A DNA stretch of 64,000 bases from Burkholderia sp. GAS332 (GCA_900142905.1 FSRV01000001.1:3472001-3536000), one strand, 5' to 3'; counted from the first letter of the stretch, positions 1 through 9,347 are shown. The notes: generated from the sequence alone by a model not told the origin. Made by a program: numbers and translations.

Positions 1-693
1 CTGACCGGCGAGCGTCCAGCCGATGGTGCCATTGCGCAGCGCCGCGACCGGATTCGGCACGCCCGCATTGATCAGCGACTGCGCACCGATGATGCTGCGT
101 GTGCGCCCCGCGCAATTGACAATGATCCGTGTGGCGGGATTCGGCGCGAGCTGCCGCGCACGCAGCACCAGCTCCGCGCCCGGCACGCTGATGCTGCCGG
201 GAATATTCATGGTCTGATATTCGTCGAAGCGGCGTGCGTCGAGCACGACCACATCGGCTTCGTGATCGAGCAGCGCCAGCACCTGCGGCGCTCCGAGGGA
301 CGGCGTATGGCGCTCGCTTTCGACCAGTTCGCCGAATGCCTTGCTCGGCACGTTGACGTCCTGGAACAGCTCACCGCCCGCTTCGCGCCAGCCTTGCAAA
401 CCACCCTCGAGCAGCGCGACATCGGTATAGCCCAGCTCGCTCAGACGGCGCGCGGCGCGTTCGGCAAGCCCTTCGCCGTCGTCGAACACGACGACCGGCA
501 CATCGCGGCGCGGCAGGCGCACGGGCGCTTCCAGTTCAAGACGCGACAGCGACAGGTTGGCCGCGAACAGCGGATGACTGCGCGCGTGCGGATCCTCCTC
601 GCGCACGTCGACGAGCGCGATTTCCTCGCGCTCGAGCAGGGCGCGGCGCACGTCCTTGAATGATCGGATGCGGAACTCTTTAGCGAAACTCAT
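1..693 (-). CDS. Rhodanese-domain sulfurtransferase (3' end outside window)
   Basis: Translating the minus strand from ATG at 693 gives an open frame of 231 residues to the window edge, so the C-terminus is missing. Two rhodanese modules are visible: one near residues 10-110 (LVDVREEDPHARSH) and a second from about 130 (LDARRFDEYQTMNIPGS). The second has an active-site loop NCAGRTRSI with the candidate catalytic Cys at about residue 194. Members of the family transfer sulfane sulfur to a thiophilic acceptor in the cytoplasm. The ATG overlaps the stop of the upstream cysteine-dioxygenase-like gene by four bases (ATGA), so the two are probably translationally coupled and act together on organosulfur compounds. 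The frame and motifs are seen directly; the substrate is unknown. Confidence 0.85.
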   Translation of the reverse strand, partial: MSFAKEFRIRSFKDVRRALLEREEIALVDVREEDPHARSHPLFAANLSLSRLELEAPVRLPRRDVPVVVFDDGEGLAERAARRLSELGYTDVALLEGGLQGWREAGGELFQDVNVPSKAFGELVESERHTPSLGAPQVLALLDHEADVVVLDARRFDEYQTMNIPGSISVPGAELVLRARQLAPNPATRIIVNCAGRTRSIIGAQSLINAGVPNPVAALRNGTIGWTLAGQ

Positions 694-1298
694 GAGATCG
701 GGGACTCCTTCGAAACATTCCAGATATTCGGCAACACGTCGTTCGAGTAACCGGAGATAAAGGTTTTGCGGCCGCCTTCGGCCGGATAGACAGAACGCGT
801 TACCGCGCCGATATTTCCACCGTACACGTGAATGCTGATCGACGTACGATCACGAAAAGCATTACTCACGCGATGGATATCGCCGATGCGCGGCGACACG
901 GCATCCACCGCGCCGGCATCGAGGCGCTTTGCCGCCCCCTCTTCCGCCAGCGCGCCGTCTCGCGTGATGCGATACCCCTGAGCAATTTCCGCACCACGCA
1001 ACACGCCGATCAAACCCCATACGGTGTGATCATGCACCGGCGTCGACTGACCCGGCCCCCATACAAAGCTGACGATTGAAAAACGCTGCCGCGAATCCGC
1101 GTGCAGCAGAAATTGCTGATAGCGCTCGGGATCGGGCTGTGCGAAGGCGTCGGGCAACCAGTCGTCATGGGCGATCAATTCGCGCAGCGCTGCACCGCCC
1201 GCGTCGAGCAACTGTGCTTCGGGCACATGTTCGTCGACGAGCGATGCAATCCGGCCGACAAACGCGCGCAGCCGGTCCGGCCTCAAGGTTTGAGTCAT
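690..1298 (-). CDS. Cysteine dioxygenase type I-like cupin (thiol dioxygenase)
   Basis: This 202-residue protein matches bacterial thiol dioxygenases, non-haem iron cupins that oxidise cysteine or 3-mercaptopropionate to the sulfinic acid. The cupin metal motif PVHDHTVWGLIGVLRG lies near residues 85-100, and a later histidine is in the segment IHRVSNA. The length is normal for the family. Its stop overlaps the start of the rhodanese gene (ATGA), and it follows the binding-protein gene by about 30 bases in a five-gene minus-strand operon. Whether the natural substrate is cysteine or another thiol cannot be read from the sequence. Confidence 0.85.
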   Translation of the reverse strand: MTQTLRPDRLRAFVGRIASLVDEHVPEAQLLDAGGAALRELIAHDDWLPDAFAQPDPERYQQFLLHADSRQRFSIVSFVWGPGQSTPVHDHTVWGLIGVLRGAEIAQGYRITRDGALAEEGAAKRLDAGAVDAVSPRIGDIHRVSNAFRDRTSISIHVYGGNIGAVTRSVYPAEGGRKTFISGYSNDVLPNIWNVSKESPIS

Positions 1299-1331
1299 CG
1301 AATGGTCAGAATGTGGGTTGGCTTGAATCGG

Positions 1332-2384
1332 TCACGCACCGTGAGCGAGCGCGGCGTTGAAGGTGTCGGTCCATAACGGTGCGACGTCGACGTGCCGGTC
1401 GATGACCGCTGCACGCGCGAACGTATCGGCAACCTCCTGCTCGCTCGCGATGTCCGCCGCCGTGATGCCGGTGACGCGGCGCGCCTGGCTCTGGTTGCGA
1501 TACAACGAGCGGATTGCCTCCTCGGGCACGCGCAATTCCGCGGACAACACCTTCGCATAGACATCCTGATGCTGGCCGAACCACGCGCAGGCGCGTTGCA
1601 GCCGCACCAGCAGATCCGCCGACGCAGCGCGCCGTTGCGGGTCGGCGAGCACCGACGGATGGCCGTAGTACAGGTAATTGCCGGACAAATAGCCGTTGGC
1701 GTTTTTCAGCACGCGCGCTCCGGCTTGCGAGATCGCGAGCGGCACGTTGTAGCCGTAGATCGCCCAGGCATCGAGCGAACCGGCGTTGAACGCGGCGAAG
1801 CCGTCGCGCGGCGCGAGCGAGGTGGCCTGAATATCGTTGAACGAGAGTCCCGCCTCTTCGAGCATGCGCAGCAGGTAGTAATGCGTCGTGGTGGCGCGCA
1901 GATAGCCGACGCGCTTGCCCTTCAGATCGGCGATCGAGCGGATGGTCGAGCCTTTCGGCACCAGCACGACCTGATTGTTGACGTCATCCTTATAGACGGC
2001 GATCACGCGCACCTGAGCATTCTGCAGGCGCGCGAAAATCGGTGGGATCTCGCTGCCCGAGGCGATATCGAGCGAGCCGCCGTTCATCGCCTCGACCATT
2101 GCGTTGCCGGACTGGAACTCGGACCAGTCGATGGTGTACGGCGTATCCGCAAGGCCCGCGGTTTTCAGGAGCGTAGCGTCGCCGCCTTTGTAGGTCGCGA
2201 CACGCAAACGGACTTTGCTGAGATCGACTTGCGGATCGGTTTTCTCGCTCGCTGCCGGGGTGGCGGCAGCGGCGACTGTCGAAATCAGGCCTGTACCTGC
2301 TGCGCCGAGCAACGCGGCGGCGGGCAGCGCGGACATGAGCCGGCGGCGCCGGAGCGAAGCCGGCGAATCGAAACGTTGGGTCAT
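1332..2384 (-). CDS. ABC transporter substrate-binding protein, aliphatic sulfonate (SsuA-like) family
   Basis: This 350-residue periplasmic binding protein belongs to the SsuA/TauA-type NMT1 family. The N-terminus carries a twin-arginine-like motif (SLRRRRLMSALP) followed by a hydrophobic stretch and an Ala-rich cleavage region near residue 40, so export by Tat is possible. Typical blocks follow: LRVATYKGGDATLL, GSLDIASGSEIPP, LKGKRVGYLRATTTHY and GSLDAWAIYGYN. The gene sits 12 bases after the class II aldolase stop and upstream of the thiol dioxygenase. No permease or ATPase gene of the same system is present in the visible part, so the partner subunits may lie beyond the left edge or elsewhere. 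Confidence 0.88.
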   Translation of the reverse strand: MTQRFDSPASLRRRRLMSALPAAALLGAAGTGLISTVAAAATPAASEKTDPQVDLSKVRLRVATYKGGDATLLKTAGLADTPYTIDWSEFQSGNAMVEAMNGGSLDIASGSEIPPIFARLQNAQVRVIAVYKDDVNNQVVLVPKGSTIRSIADLKGKRVGYLRATTTHYYLLRMLEEAGLSFNDIQATSLAPRDGFAAFNAGSLDAWAIYGYNVPLAISQAGARVLKNANGYLSGNYLYYGHPSVLADPQRRAASADLLVRLQRACAWFGQHQDVYAKVLSAELRVPEEAIRSLYRNQSQARRVTGITAADIASEQEVADTFARAAVIDRHVDVAPLWTDTFNAALAHGA

Positions 2385-2396
2385 CTGATGGGGCGC

Positions 2397-3260
2397 TCAG
2401 GTAAGAACGTCAGGCTCGGCTTCGACCAGCCCTTCCAGCAGGCTATGGAACGCAAACAGCGCGCCGCCCGGACGGCCGACCTGCTCGTGTGTGAGCGCGG
2501 CGATGTCGTGCGGGATGGCTTGTGGCGTGCCGGCGGCTTCGGCAAGCAATTGCGCATGGCAGGCGTTATCGAGCGCGATATACCACCAGGCCGCCGCCTC
2601 GACGCTCGGGCCCGCCGTGAGGATGCCGTGATTCTTCAGGATCACCGCCTTTCGTTCGCCTAGCGCGGCGGCGATCCGCGCGCCTTCGTCCGTATCGAGC
2701 ACGACGCCGCGGAAGTCGTCGAACAACGCGTGGTCCTGATAGAACGCGCACGAGTCCTGCGTCAGCGGATCGAGCGTGCGGCCAAGCGTCGACCATGCTT
2801 TGCCGTAGAGCGAATGTGTGTGCGCGGCGGCGACCACATCCGGGCGCGCCTCGTGAATCGCCGCGTGAATCGCGAAGGCCGCCTGATTCAGCGGCCCCTC
2901 GCCGACCACAATGTCCCCTTGCGCATTCACCAGCAGCAGATCGGACACGCGAATGCGGCTGAAATGCTTGCCGAACGGATTGACCCAGAAGTGATCGGGC
3001 CACTCCGGATCGCGCGCGGTGATATGCCCGGCGAGACCCTGATCGAAACCATAGCGCGCGAACAGGCGAAACGCCACGGCGAGCCGTTCCTGACGGTAGC
3101 GCCGTTCAGCCGCGATGCTGCCGCGCGGTGGGACGTCGTCGAACCAGAATTTACGGAGCGGCGCGTGACGCTGGAGCGGTGGTGTATCCAGGGTGTTTGG
3201 CAGCGCGGGGGCACTTTGCGGCGCCGGGGTATTTTGCAACGGGGCGGACAGATCGGTCAT
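2397..3260 (-). CDS. Class II aldolase/adducin family protein
   Basis: This 287-residue member of the class II aldolase/adducin family uses a divalent metal for aldol cleavage or related reactions. The metal-site signature AHTHSLYGKAW and a later NHGILTAGPS segment are both present. I chose ATG at 3260 because family similarity begins just after it (KFWFDDVPPRG). The longer open frame to 3494 only overlaps the upstream gene and has an Arg-rich nonsense composition. It starts 11 bases after the monooxygenase stop, so it belongs to the sulfur operon. A role in cleaving the carbon product released by desulfonation is an inference from position only. Confidence 0.88.
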   Translation of the reverse strand: MTDLSAPLQNTPAPQSAPALPNTLDTPPLQRHAPLRKFWFDDVPPRGSIAAERRYRQERLAVAFRLFARYGFDQGLAGHITARDPEWPDHFWVNPFGKHFSRIRVSDLLLVNAQGDIVVGEGPLNQAAFAIHAAIHEARPDVVAAAHTHSLYGKAWSTLGRTLDPLTQDSCAFYQDHALFDDFRGVVLDTDEGARIAAALGERKAVILKNHGILTAGPSVEAAAWWYIALDNACHAQLLAEAAGTPQAIPHDIAALTHEQVGRPGGALFAFHSLLEGLVEAEPDVLT

Positions 3261-3271
3261 CGCGGCTCCGT

Positions 3272-4351
3272 TCAGGCGGCCACGCGCTCGACGCGCGCGA
3301 TCCGTTCGCGGGTGGCCGGAATCAGTTCGCGGCCGTAGTCGATGGCATCTTCGAGCGGATCGAAGCCGCGCACGAGGAAGGTCGAGACGCCGAGCGCGTA
3401 ATACTCCGCGAGCGTTTCGGCGACCTGTTCCGGCGTGCCGACCAGCGCGGTCGAATTCGAGCGCCCGCCGATTTCCTTGGCGACCCCGGTCCACAGTCTT
3501 TCGTCGACGCGGTCCGATTCACCGGATGCCGCGAGCAGCCGCCGCGCGCCTTCACTTTGCGCCGGACCGCCGACGCCGAGCCCTTGCGCCGCGCGCAGCC
3601 GCCGGGTTTCTTCGAGGATGTGTTCCGCGCGTTCCCAGGCGGCCGCTTCGGTCGCTGCAAGAATCGGCCGGAACGACACCGAGAAACGCACGGTACGGCC
3701 GTGTTTGGCGGCTTCGGCCCGCACGCGGGTGACCTGTTCGCGCACTTGCGCTTTCGATTCGCCCCATAGCGCGTAGACGTCTGCATGACGTCCGGCGATT
3801 TCGAGCGCGGGCGCCGACGCGCCACCGAAGTACACGGGGATATGGGGTTGCTGCACCGGTTTCACTTCGGAGAAGCCTTGTTCGAAGCGGTAGTACTGAC
3901 CGTGGTGATCGAAGGGCTTCGCTTCGGTCCAGATACGGCGCAGGATGTGCAGGTATTCGTCGGTGCGGGCATAGCGCTCGTCATGCGACAGGTAGTCGCC
4001 GTCGCGGCGTTGTTCGGCGTCGTCGCCGCCCGAGATGATGTGAACGGCGAGGCGCCCGCCGGAATAGTGATCAAGGGTTGCGAGTTGGCGCGCGGCGAGC
4101 GTGGGGGCGACGAAGCCCGGACGATGGGCGAGCATGAAGTGCACTTTGCTCGTGACGCTTGCCGCGTGGGCGACGGTGAGGAGCGCGTCGGGGCTTGTCG
4201 AATGATGCGGCACGAGGATGCGGTCGAAGCCGGCGGCTTCGTGCGCGCGGGCGAATTGCTCGAGGTAGTCGATGTCGATGGTGGCACCTTGCGGTGCGTG
4301 GGTTTCAGACACCTTGCGGGTCTGGATCATGCCGATGAATTCGATGGACAC
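3272..4351 (-). CDS. Alkanesulfonate monooxygenase (SsuD-like), LLM-class FMNH2-dependent oxygenase
   Basis: This 359-residue flavin-dependent monooxygenase closely follows the SsuD pattern: MSIEFIGMIQTRKVSE at the N-terminus, ILVPHHSTSPDALLTVAH, GRLAVHIISGGDDAEQRRDG and FGGASAPALEIAGRHADVYALWGE. SsuD enzymes use reduced FMN from a partner reductase to release sulfite from alkanesulfonates. It is the first gene of the minus-strand operon, followed by aldolase, binding protein, thiol dioxygenase and rhodanese. No NAD(P)H:FMN reductase is visible in the window. Sulfonate desulfonation is likely, but the exact substrate is not readable. Confidence 0.88.
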   Translation of the reverse strand: MSIEFIGMIQTRKVSETHAPQGATIDIDYLEQFARAHEAAGFDRILVPHHSTSPDALLTVAHAASVTSKVHFMLAHRPGFVAPTLAARQLATLDHYSGGRLAVHIISGGDDAEQRRDGDYLSHDERYARTDEYLHILRRIWTEAKPFDHHGQYYRFEQGFSEVKPVQQPHIPVYFGGASAPALEIAGRHADVYALWGESKAQVREQVTRVRAEAAKHGRTVRFSVSFRPILAATEAAAWERAEHILEETRRLRAAQGLGVGGPAQSEGARRLLAASGESDRVDERLWTGVAKEIGGRSNSTALVGTPEQVAETLAEYYALGVSTFLVRGFDPLEDAIDYGRELIPATRERIARVERVAA

Positions 4352-4505
4352 GGTGGGGGTCTCCCAGGATGGTGTTTGTTTTGCCCGGCGGGGCGGTGGC
4401 TTTGTTCGCTGGATGCATTGCTCGGTTCGAGGGGTTTAAGGTAGCAGCGCTACATGCGGTTGTTAAATATTGATCGGACATATCTATATCGGGTTTGCAT
4501 GTAAC
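4352..4505. other. Upstream region of the organosulfur operon
   Basis: This non-coding stretch lies between the SsuD-like start and repeat element A. It includes an AT-rich patch at about 4458-4490, unlike the surrounding GC-rich DNA, which could hold the operon promoter and a CysB/Cbl-type activator site. I could not assign clear -35/-10 boxes. Confidence 0.4.
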
Positions 4506-5330
4506 GGTTTGGGGTTTGCCTGTCCAGGCTGGGGGCCTGCGCGGTGCTTTTTGTCTGCATGCCTACGGTGTTGGCCTTTCCTTGATCTGACTTTTTGGCC
4601 TCTCCTTGATTTGTTATTGGTCTATTAGCGTTGCCCCTGTGCGGGGCGGCACCTACTTTTCTTTGCCGCCGCAAAGAAAAGATAGGCAAAAGAAAGCGGC
4701 TCGCCCCCCCTGCTAAGCGGGTCACCCGCGCAGTTGCGGTAGTGGTGCATCTGGAATCCGTGCCCTCGCACCTTCAGCGGTAGTGACAAAGGACTCATCA
4801 GCTCCCACTCCGCACTGCGTGCGTCGCGGATGGGTCTGCATGGGAAACCGTGAGGCTTCGATTGCGCGCGGTGGGGGCCATCGGCTTCGCCTCGGCGAAG
4901 CACCCGAGCAATTAGAAGGCGACCTCCGCAAGCGGCCCTGGTGCCGATCAAAATACGAGAGCAAGCTCGCGGAGGGCGGTTCCAAGAAGTACCGTTCGGC
5001 GCGCGCAGCACCGGTTTAAGAACTACGCTTCGGCGCGCGTAGCGCCGCCGGAAGTATGACTGCCTTGTCACCAGGGCTGAATGTGCGAGAACACAGATTC
5101 CAGATGCACCACTACCGTGGCTGTGCGGGGGACCCGCTTAGCAGGGGCTTCGAGCCGCTTTCTCTTGCTTACTTCTCTTTGCGGCGGCAAAGAGAAGTAA
5201 GTGCCGCCCCGCACAGGGGCAACGCTAATAGACCAATAAGAACACAAGGAAAGGCCAACGCCGCAGGCACACAAGACCAACAAGCGCCGCGCAGGCCCCA
5301 GCGCCTGGACAGGCAAAACCAAAACCCAAA
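4506..5330. repeat. Composite inverted-repeat element A
   Basis: The two ends are imperfect inverted copies of one another. The left end contains TTTGCCTGTCCAGGC, GTTGGCCTTTCCTTG, GTCTATTAGCGTTGCCCC and a hairpin built on CTTTTCTTTGC/GCAAAGAAAAG. The right end (about 5150-5325) carries the same blocks in reverse order and complement. Inside are two inverted copies of the 20-bp core GTAGTGGTGCATCTGGAATC, at 4739-4758 (+) and 5096-5115 (-), with variable sequence between. No credible gene lies inside; open frames here are translations of the repeat. The same architecture recurs at 39664-41698. It separates two divergent luciferase-like oxygenase genes. Confidence 0.85.
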
Positions 5331-5436
5331 CCCCCTTCCACGAACGTGGACATCCCCCCACCATCTGCAGAAAACCAAAACCTTTGCCACAATGCCCCAT
5401 CGCGCGAAAGCGCCCGAAACATCAAATGAACAGAAA

Positions 5437-6432
5437 ATGATCCCCTTCTCGGTCCTCGACCTGGCACCGGTCGCCGCAGGCGCCACCCCCGCAGACGCGT
5501 TCAGAAACACCCTCGACCTCGCCCAGCACGCGGAAACCTGGCACTACCGCCGCTTCTGGCTCGCAGAGCACCACAACATGACCGGCATCGCCAGCGCGGC
5601 CACCGCCGTGGTGATCGGCCACGTCGCCGGTGGGACGAAGACAATCCGCGTCGGCTCCGGCGGCGTCATGCTGCCGAACCACGCACCGCTCGTCATCGCG
5701 GAACAGTTCGGCACCCTCGCCTCGCTCTATCCCAACCGCATCGACCTGGGCCTCGGACGCGCACCCGGCACCGATCAAAACACCGCCCGTGCACTGCGCC
5801 GCGATCTGCAAAATAGCGCAGAATCCTTCCCCGACGACGTCGTCGAGCTTCAACGCTATTTCGCCGACCCCGTGCCAGGCCAGCGCATTCGCGCCGTCCC
5901 CGGCGCAGGCTTGCATGTACCGCTGTGGTTGCTCGGCTCGTCGCTATACAGCGCGCAACTGGCCGCGGCACTCGGTCTGCCGTTCGCGTTCGCATCGCAC
6001 TTTGCACCCGATCACATGTTCACCGCGCTCAAGGTCTATCGCGAACAATTCCGTCCGTCGGCAACGCTCGATAAGCCCTACGCGATGGTCGGCGTCAACC
6101 TGTTCGCCGCCGATACCAACGAAGAAGCGCGCCGTCTGTTCACGTCGCTGCAGCAGCAGTTCATCAACCTGCGGCGCGGCACGCCCGGTCAGTTGCAGCC
6201 GCCTGTCGAACGGCTCGAAGCGTCGGAGATGGAGTTAAACGGCGTCGCGCATTCACTCGCCTGCTCCATAATCGGCGATCGCGATGTGGTACGCGAAGGA
6301 CTACTGTCTGTCATCGATCAGACCGGCGCGGATGAACTGATGCTGACCGCGCAGATCTACGATCACAAAGCGCGGCTTCGGTCGTTCGAAATTGGCGCGC
6401 AAGTACGCGAAGAGTTGGGCGCCAGCAAGTAA
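5437..6432 (+). CDS. LLM-class flavin-dependent oxygenase (luciferase-like)
   Basis: This is a 331-residue luciferase-like monooxygenase of the bacterial luciferase alpha-chain type. Characteristic blocks are [12 protein letters not shown] at the start, [35 protein letters not shown] and [15 protein letters not shown]. The upstream open frame reaches back into repeat element A, so I chose ATG at 5437, where family similarity begins; the ribosome-binding site there is weak. The partner flavin reductase and the substrate are unknown. A strong terminator follows at 6453-6492. It is not in an operon and points away from the sulfur operon across the repeat element. Confidence 0.87.
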   Translation: MIPFSVLDLAPVAAGATPADAFRNTLDLAQHAETWHYRRFWLAEHHNMTGIASAATAVVIGHVAGGTKTIRVGSGGVMLPNHAPLVIAEQFGTLASLYPNRIDLGLGRAPGTDQNTARALRRDLQNSAESFPDDVVELQRYFADPVPGQRIRAVPGAGLHVPLWLLGSSLYSAQLAAALGLPFAFASHFAPDHMFTALKVYREQFRPSATLDKPYAMVGVNLFAADTNEEARRLFTSLQQQFINLRRGTPGQLQPPVERLEASEMELNGVAHSLACSIIGDRDVVREGLLSVIDQTGADELMLTAQIYDHKARLRSFEIGAQVREELGASK

Positions 6433-6452
6433 TTACGCCCGCCAGTCACGAA

Positions 6453-6492
6453 AAGGGCGGCCCTTTTCAGCAAAGGGCCGCCCTTCTTTTTT
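6453..6492 (+). terminator. Rho-independent terminator, probably bidirectional
   Basis: A 14-bp perfect stem (AAGGGCGGCCCTTT at 6453-6466 pairing with 6472-6485) has a 5-base loop and is followed by T6 at 6487-6492. It lies between the convergent oxygenase and hydrolase genes. The A4 run on the left side would serve the minus strand as well. Confidence 0.9.
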
Positions 6493-6517
6493 CACCGATC
6501 GACTGGTTACCTCAACC

Positions 6518-7663
6518 TCACCGATTAACCGGCACCGCCGCCAACCCGTCGAGCAGTGCCTTATGAAACGCCTGCGGGTCCTGCATCTGCGGCGCGTGCC
6601 CCAACTCGGCGAATTCGACAAGCGTCGCGTGCGGAATCGCCTTCGCAGCAGCCTTGCCCAGTTCCGGGTAATGGCCAATCTTCGCGCGCACCTCAGGGGG
6701 CGCCGCATCCTTGCCAATCGCGGTCGTGTCCTTCTGGCCGATCAGCAAAAGCGTCGGCATGCTCAGGTGGCCCAGTTCGTACACCACCGGTTGCGTGTAA
6801 ATCATGTCGTACAACAACGCGGAATTCCACGCCACGACCTGTTTTCCGGGACCCCGGTACATCCCCGCCAGCATCTGCACCCACGGTTCATAGTCGGCGC
6901 GCCATTGGCCGGCGTAGTAGGTCGCCTGTTCGTAGCGGCGAATGCTGTCTGCCGTCGTCTTCAGCTCGCGCTCGTACCATTGATCGACGGATAACGACGG
7001 GACGCCCTTCGCCTTCCAGTCCTCGAGGCCGATCGGATTGACCAGCACCAGTTGCTGAGTCTGATGCGGATACATCAGCGCATAGCGGATCGCGAGCATG
7101 CCGCCGGTCGAGTGGCCGATGATGGTCGCGTTAGTCACGCCGAGCGATTCGAGCAACGCATGCGTGTTGCGCGCCAGTTGCTGAAAACTGTACTGATAGT
7201 GCTCGGGCTTGCTCGATTTGCAAAAACCGATCTGATCCGGTGCGATCACCCGATAACCGGCGTCGCTCAGACGATGAATGGTCGCGTCCCAAGGCGCCGC
7301 ACAGAAGTTCTTGCCGTGCAGCAACACGGCCGTGCGGCCGTTCGCGTGCCCCGGCTTGATATCCATGTACGCCATGTGCAGCGCCACGCCTTGTGACGTG
7401 AAGTCGTACTGCTCGACCGGCCCCGGATAGTTGAAGCCCTGCAACTCGGGGCCGTACGCCGGGCCGCTGTTGTCAACGGCTGCGGCCGGCGCGGCGCCGG
7501 CAGCAGCGGGACCCGGCTGACTAACAGGGTTAGCAGGATTAACAGGACTATCCGAACGATTCGCAACGGCCCCGCTGGCTGGCGTGGCGGCGAAAACACC
7601 TGGCGCGGCGGCTAGCACGCAGGCGCTCAACATGGCAAACAAAGACTGGCGGCGGAAATTCAT
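6518..7663 (-). CDS. Exported alpha/beta-fold hydrolase
   Basis: This 381-residue protein begins with a Sec-type signal peptide (MNFRRQSLFAMLSACVLAAA, cleavage near VFA-AT). A Pro/Ala-rich linker of about 50 residues precedes an alpha/beta hydrolase domain. The oxyanion segment LLHGKNFCAAPW, the nucleophile elbow GHSTGGMLA (Ser), the acid segment LIGQKDTTA and the histidine in ELGHAPQMQDP form a complete catalytic set. It is therefore probably an active periplasmic hydrolase or haloperoxidase-like enzyme. The gene is monocistronic, diverging from glgC with a 418-base spacer. The substrate is unknown. Confidence 0.85.
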   Translation of the reverse strand: MNFRRQSLFAMLSACVLAAAPGVFAATPASGAVANRSDSPVNPANPVSQPGPAAAGAAPAAAVDNSGPAYGPELQGFNYPGPVEQYDFTSQGVALHMAYMDIKPGHANGRTAVLLHGKNFCAAPWDATIHRLSDAGYRVIAPDQIGFCKSSKPEHYQYSFQQLARNTHALLESLGVTNATIIGHSTGGMLAIRYALMYPHQTQQLVLVNPIGLEDWKAKGVPSLSVDQWYERELKTTADSIRRYEQATYYAGQWRADYEPWVQMLAGMYRGPGKQVVAWNSALLYDMIYTQPVVYELGHLSMPTLLLIGQKDTTAIGKDAAPPEVRAKIGHYPELGKAAAKAIPHATLVEFAELGHAPQMQDPQAFHKALLDGLAAVPVNR

Positions 7664-8081
7664 CGATCGTTTTTTTGCAAAGAGAAATCAACGGGAAGCA
7701 TGCAGGCCGCGCGCGCTGGCAAACCAACGCCCGAACCCCGTTCGAAGCGGACGATTCTACGACGCGCCGCCAGACTGTGCTGCCGCGCGCGCAAGCTCAT
7801 GGCGGCACCGGCCAGTGTGGCACGCATATTGCGGCGGCTCACCTCGCGCGCTATGTGTCGTGCCGCACGGAGGCGCCCCGGGCATGGGTTGATCTTGCGT
7901 AAGGCGGCCGCGCGAGCGGCATCCGCACAATTCAGACTATTCGCCCGCAGCCAATCAGTGCTAGAACTAGCAGACGGGCCCGCGAAGACGGACCCGCCTG
8001 GCAGCACGAATCAATGGCAGAGCACAGCGGAACAGAACCAGGCGAACAGGACATCCGGGGCATACTAATCAGGAGACAGAC
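7664..8081. other. Divergent intergenic region upstream of glgC
   Basis: This 418-base non-coding spacer separates the hydrolase (minus) and glgC (plus). It holds a sigma-54-type promoter at 7818-7832 and, at its end, a good ribosome-binding site (AGGAGA, about six bases before ATG at 8082). Short open frames here show no protein-like composition. Confidence 0.6.
7818..7832 (+). promoter_or_regulatory. Sigma-54 (RpoN) -24/-12 promoter for glgCA
   Basis: The sequence TGGCACGCATATTGC matches the sigma-54 consensus TGGCACG-N4-TTGC. GG and GC are separated by exactly ten bases, as the family requires. It faces glgC, predicting a start near 7844 and a leader of about 240 bases. An enhancer-binding activator site should lie upstream but was not identified. 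Confidence 0.7.
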
Positions 8082-9347
8082 ATGGAAACTCCGGCACGGC
8101 TGAACGATCTGCAACGCACCACCCTCGCCATCGTCCTCGCGGGCGGACGGGGCACGCGGCTCGGGCCGCTCACCAACAAGCGCGTCAAACCGGCGGTGCA
8201 CTTCGGCGGCAAATACCGGATCATCGACTTCGCGCTCTCCAACTGTCTGAACTCCGGCATCCGCCGCATCGCGGTCGTCACGCAATACAAGGCGCACTCG
8301 CTTTTGCGCCACCTCCAGCGCGGCTGGGGCTTCCTGCGCGGCGAATTCGGCGAATTCATCGACCTCTGGCCGGCGCAGCAGCGTGTGGAAGGCGCCCACT
8401 GGTACCGCGGCACCGCGGACGCGGTGTTCCAGAATCTCGACATCATCCGCTCGATCCGGCCGAAATACGTGGTGGTGCTGGCGGGCGACCACATCTACAA
8501 GATGGACTACACGCGCATGATCGCGGATCACGCGGAAAGCGGCGCGGATTGCACGGTCGGCTGCATCGAGGTGCCGCGCATGGAAGCGGTGGCCTTCGGC
8601 GTGATGCATGTGGATGAAAACCGCCGCGTCACCGGCTTCGTCGAGAAACCCGCCGATCCGCCCGCCATGCCGGGACGCCCGGATTCGGCGCTCGCCAGCA
8701 TGGGCATCTACGTGTTCAGCGCCGATTACCTGTATTCGCTGCTCGAGGAGAACATCTCGAGCGTCGAGACCGAACACGACTTCGGCAAGGACATCCTGCC
8801 GCGTGTCGTCACGCAAGGCAATGCGATCGCGCATCCGTTCAGCATGTCGTGCGTGTCGTCTGACCCGACCGTGGAGCCTTACTGGCGCGACGTCGGCACG
8901 ATCGATGCCTATTGGGCGGCAAACCTTGACCTGGCCTCCACCATCCCGACGCTCGACCTGTACGACCGCAACTGGCCGATCTGGACGTACCAGGAACAGT
9001 TGCCGCCCGCCAAGTTCGTCCGCGACATGAAAGGTCTGCAAGGCACCGGCAACAATCTGATCGTATGCGGCGGCTGTGTGATTTCCGGCTCGCAGATTTC
9101 GCGCTCGGTGCTATCGTCGAACGTGAAAGTGAGTTCGTTCTGTAATATCAATGAGGCAGTCTTATTGCCGCAGGTCACCGTCGGCGCAAGTTGCCGGCTG
9201 CAGAAAGTGGTGATAGACCGCGGCTGCGCCATTCCGGACGGCACGGTGATCGGCGAAGATCCAGTGAGCGACGCCGAACGCTTCTATCGCACCGAGGACG
9301 GCGTCGTGCTGGTCACGCCCGAAGCGCTGCGGCCGAAAGGGAAGTAA
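8082..9347 (+). CDS. glgC: Glucose-1-phosphate adenylyltransferase
   Basis: GlgC converts glucose-1-phosphate and ATP to ADP-glucose, the committed step of bacterial glycogen synthesis. The 421-residue length is standard. The nucleotide-binding motif [17 protein letters not shown] is near residue 18, with [29 protein letters not shown] and the substrate-binding stretch [10 protein letters not shown] following. A left-handed beta-helix C-terminus is suggested by [22 protein letters not shown] lies just upstream of the ATG. glgA follows after 105 bases, so the two are probably co-transcribed from the sigma-54-type promoter at 7818. Confidence 0.95.
   Translation: METPARLNDLQRTTLAIVLAGGRGTRLGPLTNKRVKPAVHFGGKYRIIDFALSNCLNSGIRRIAVVTQYKAHSLLRHLQRGWGFLRGEFGEFIDLWPAQQRVEGAHWYRGTADAVFQNLDIIRSIRPKYVVVLAGDHIYKMDYTRMIADHAESGADCTVGCIEVPRMEAVAFGVMHVDENRRVTGFVEKPADPPAMPGRPDSALASMGIYVFSADYLYSLLEENISSVETEHDFGKDILPRVVTQGNAIAHPFSMSCVSSDPTVEPYWRDVGTIDAYWAANLDLASTIPTLDLYDRNWPIWTYQEQLPPAKFVRDMKGLQGTGNNLIVCGGCVISGSQISRSVLSSNVKVSSFCNINEAVLLPQVTVGASCRLQKVVIDRGCAIPDGTVIGEDPVSDAERFYRTEDGVVLVTPEALRPKGK

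Noticed and set aside
1392..2663. 423-residue plus-strand open frame opposite the binding-protein and aldolase genes
   Set aside because: It is antisense to well-supported genes, has an Arg-rich composition typical of high-GC shadow frames, and shows no domain.
4625..5400. Several 80-150-residue frames in repeat element A
   Set aside because: They translate the inverted repeats; the same peptides appear from element B, showing that the repeat and not a protein is conserved.
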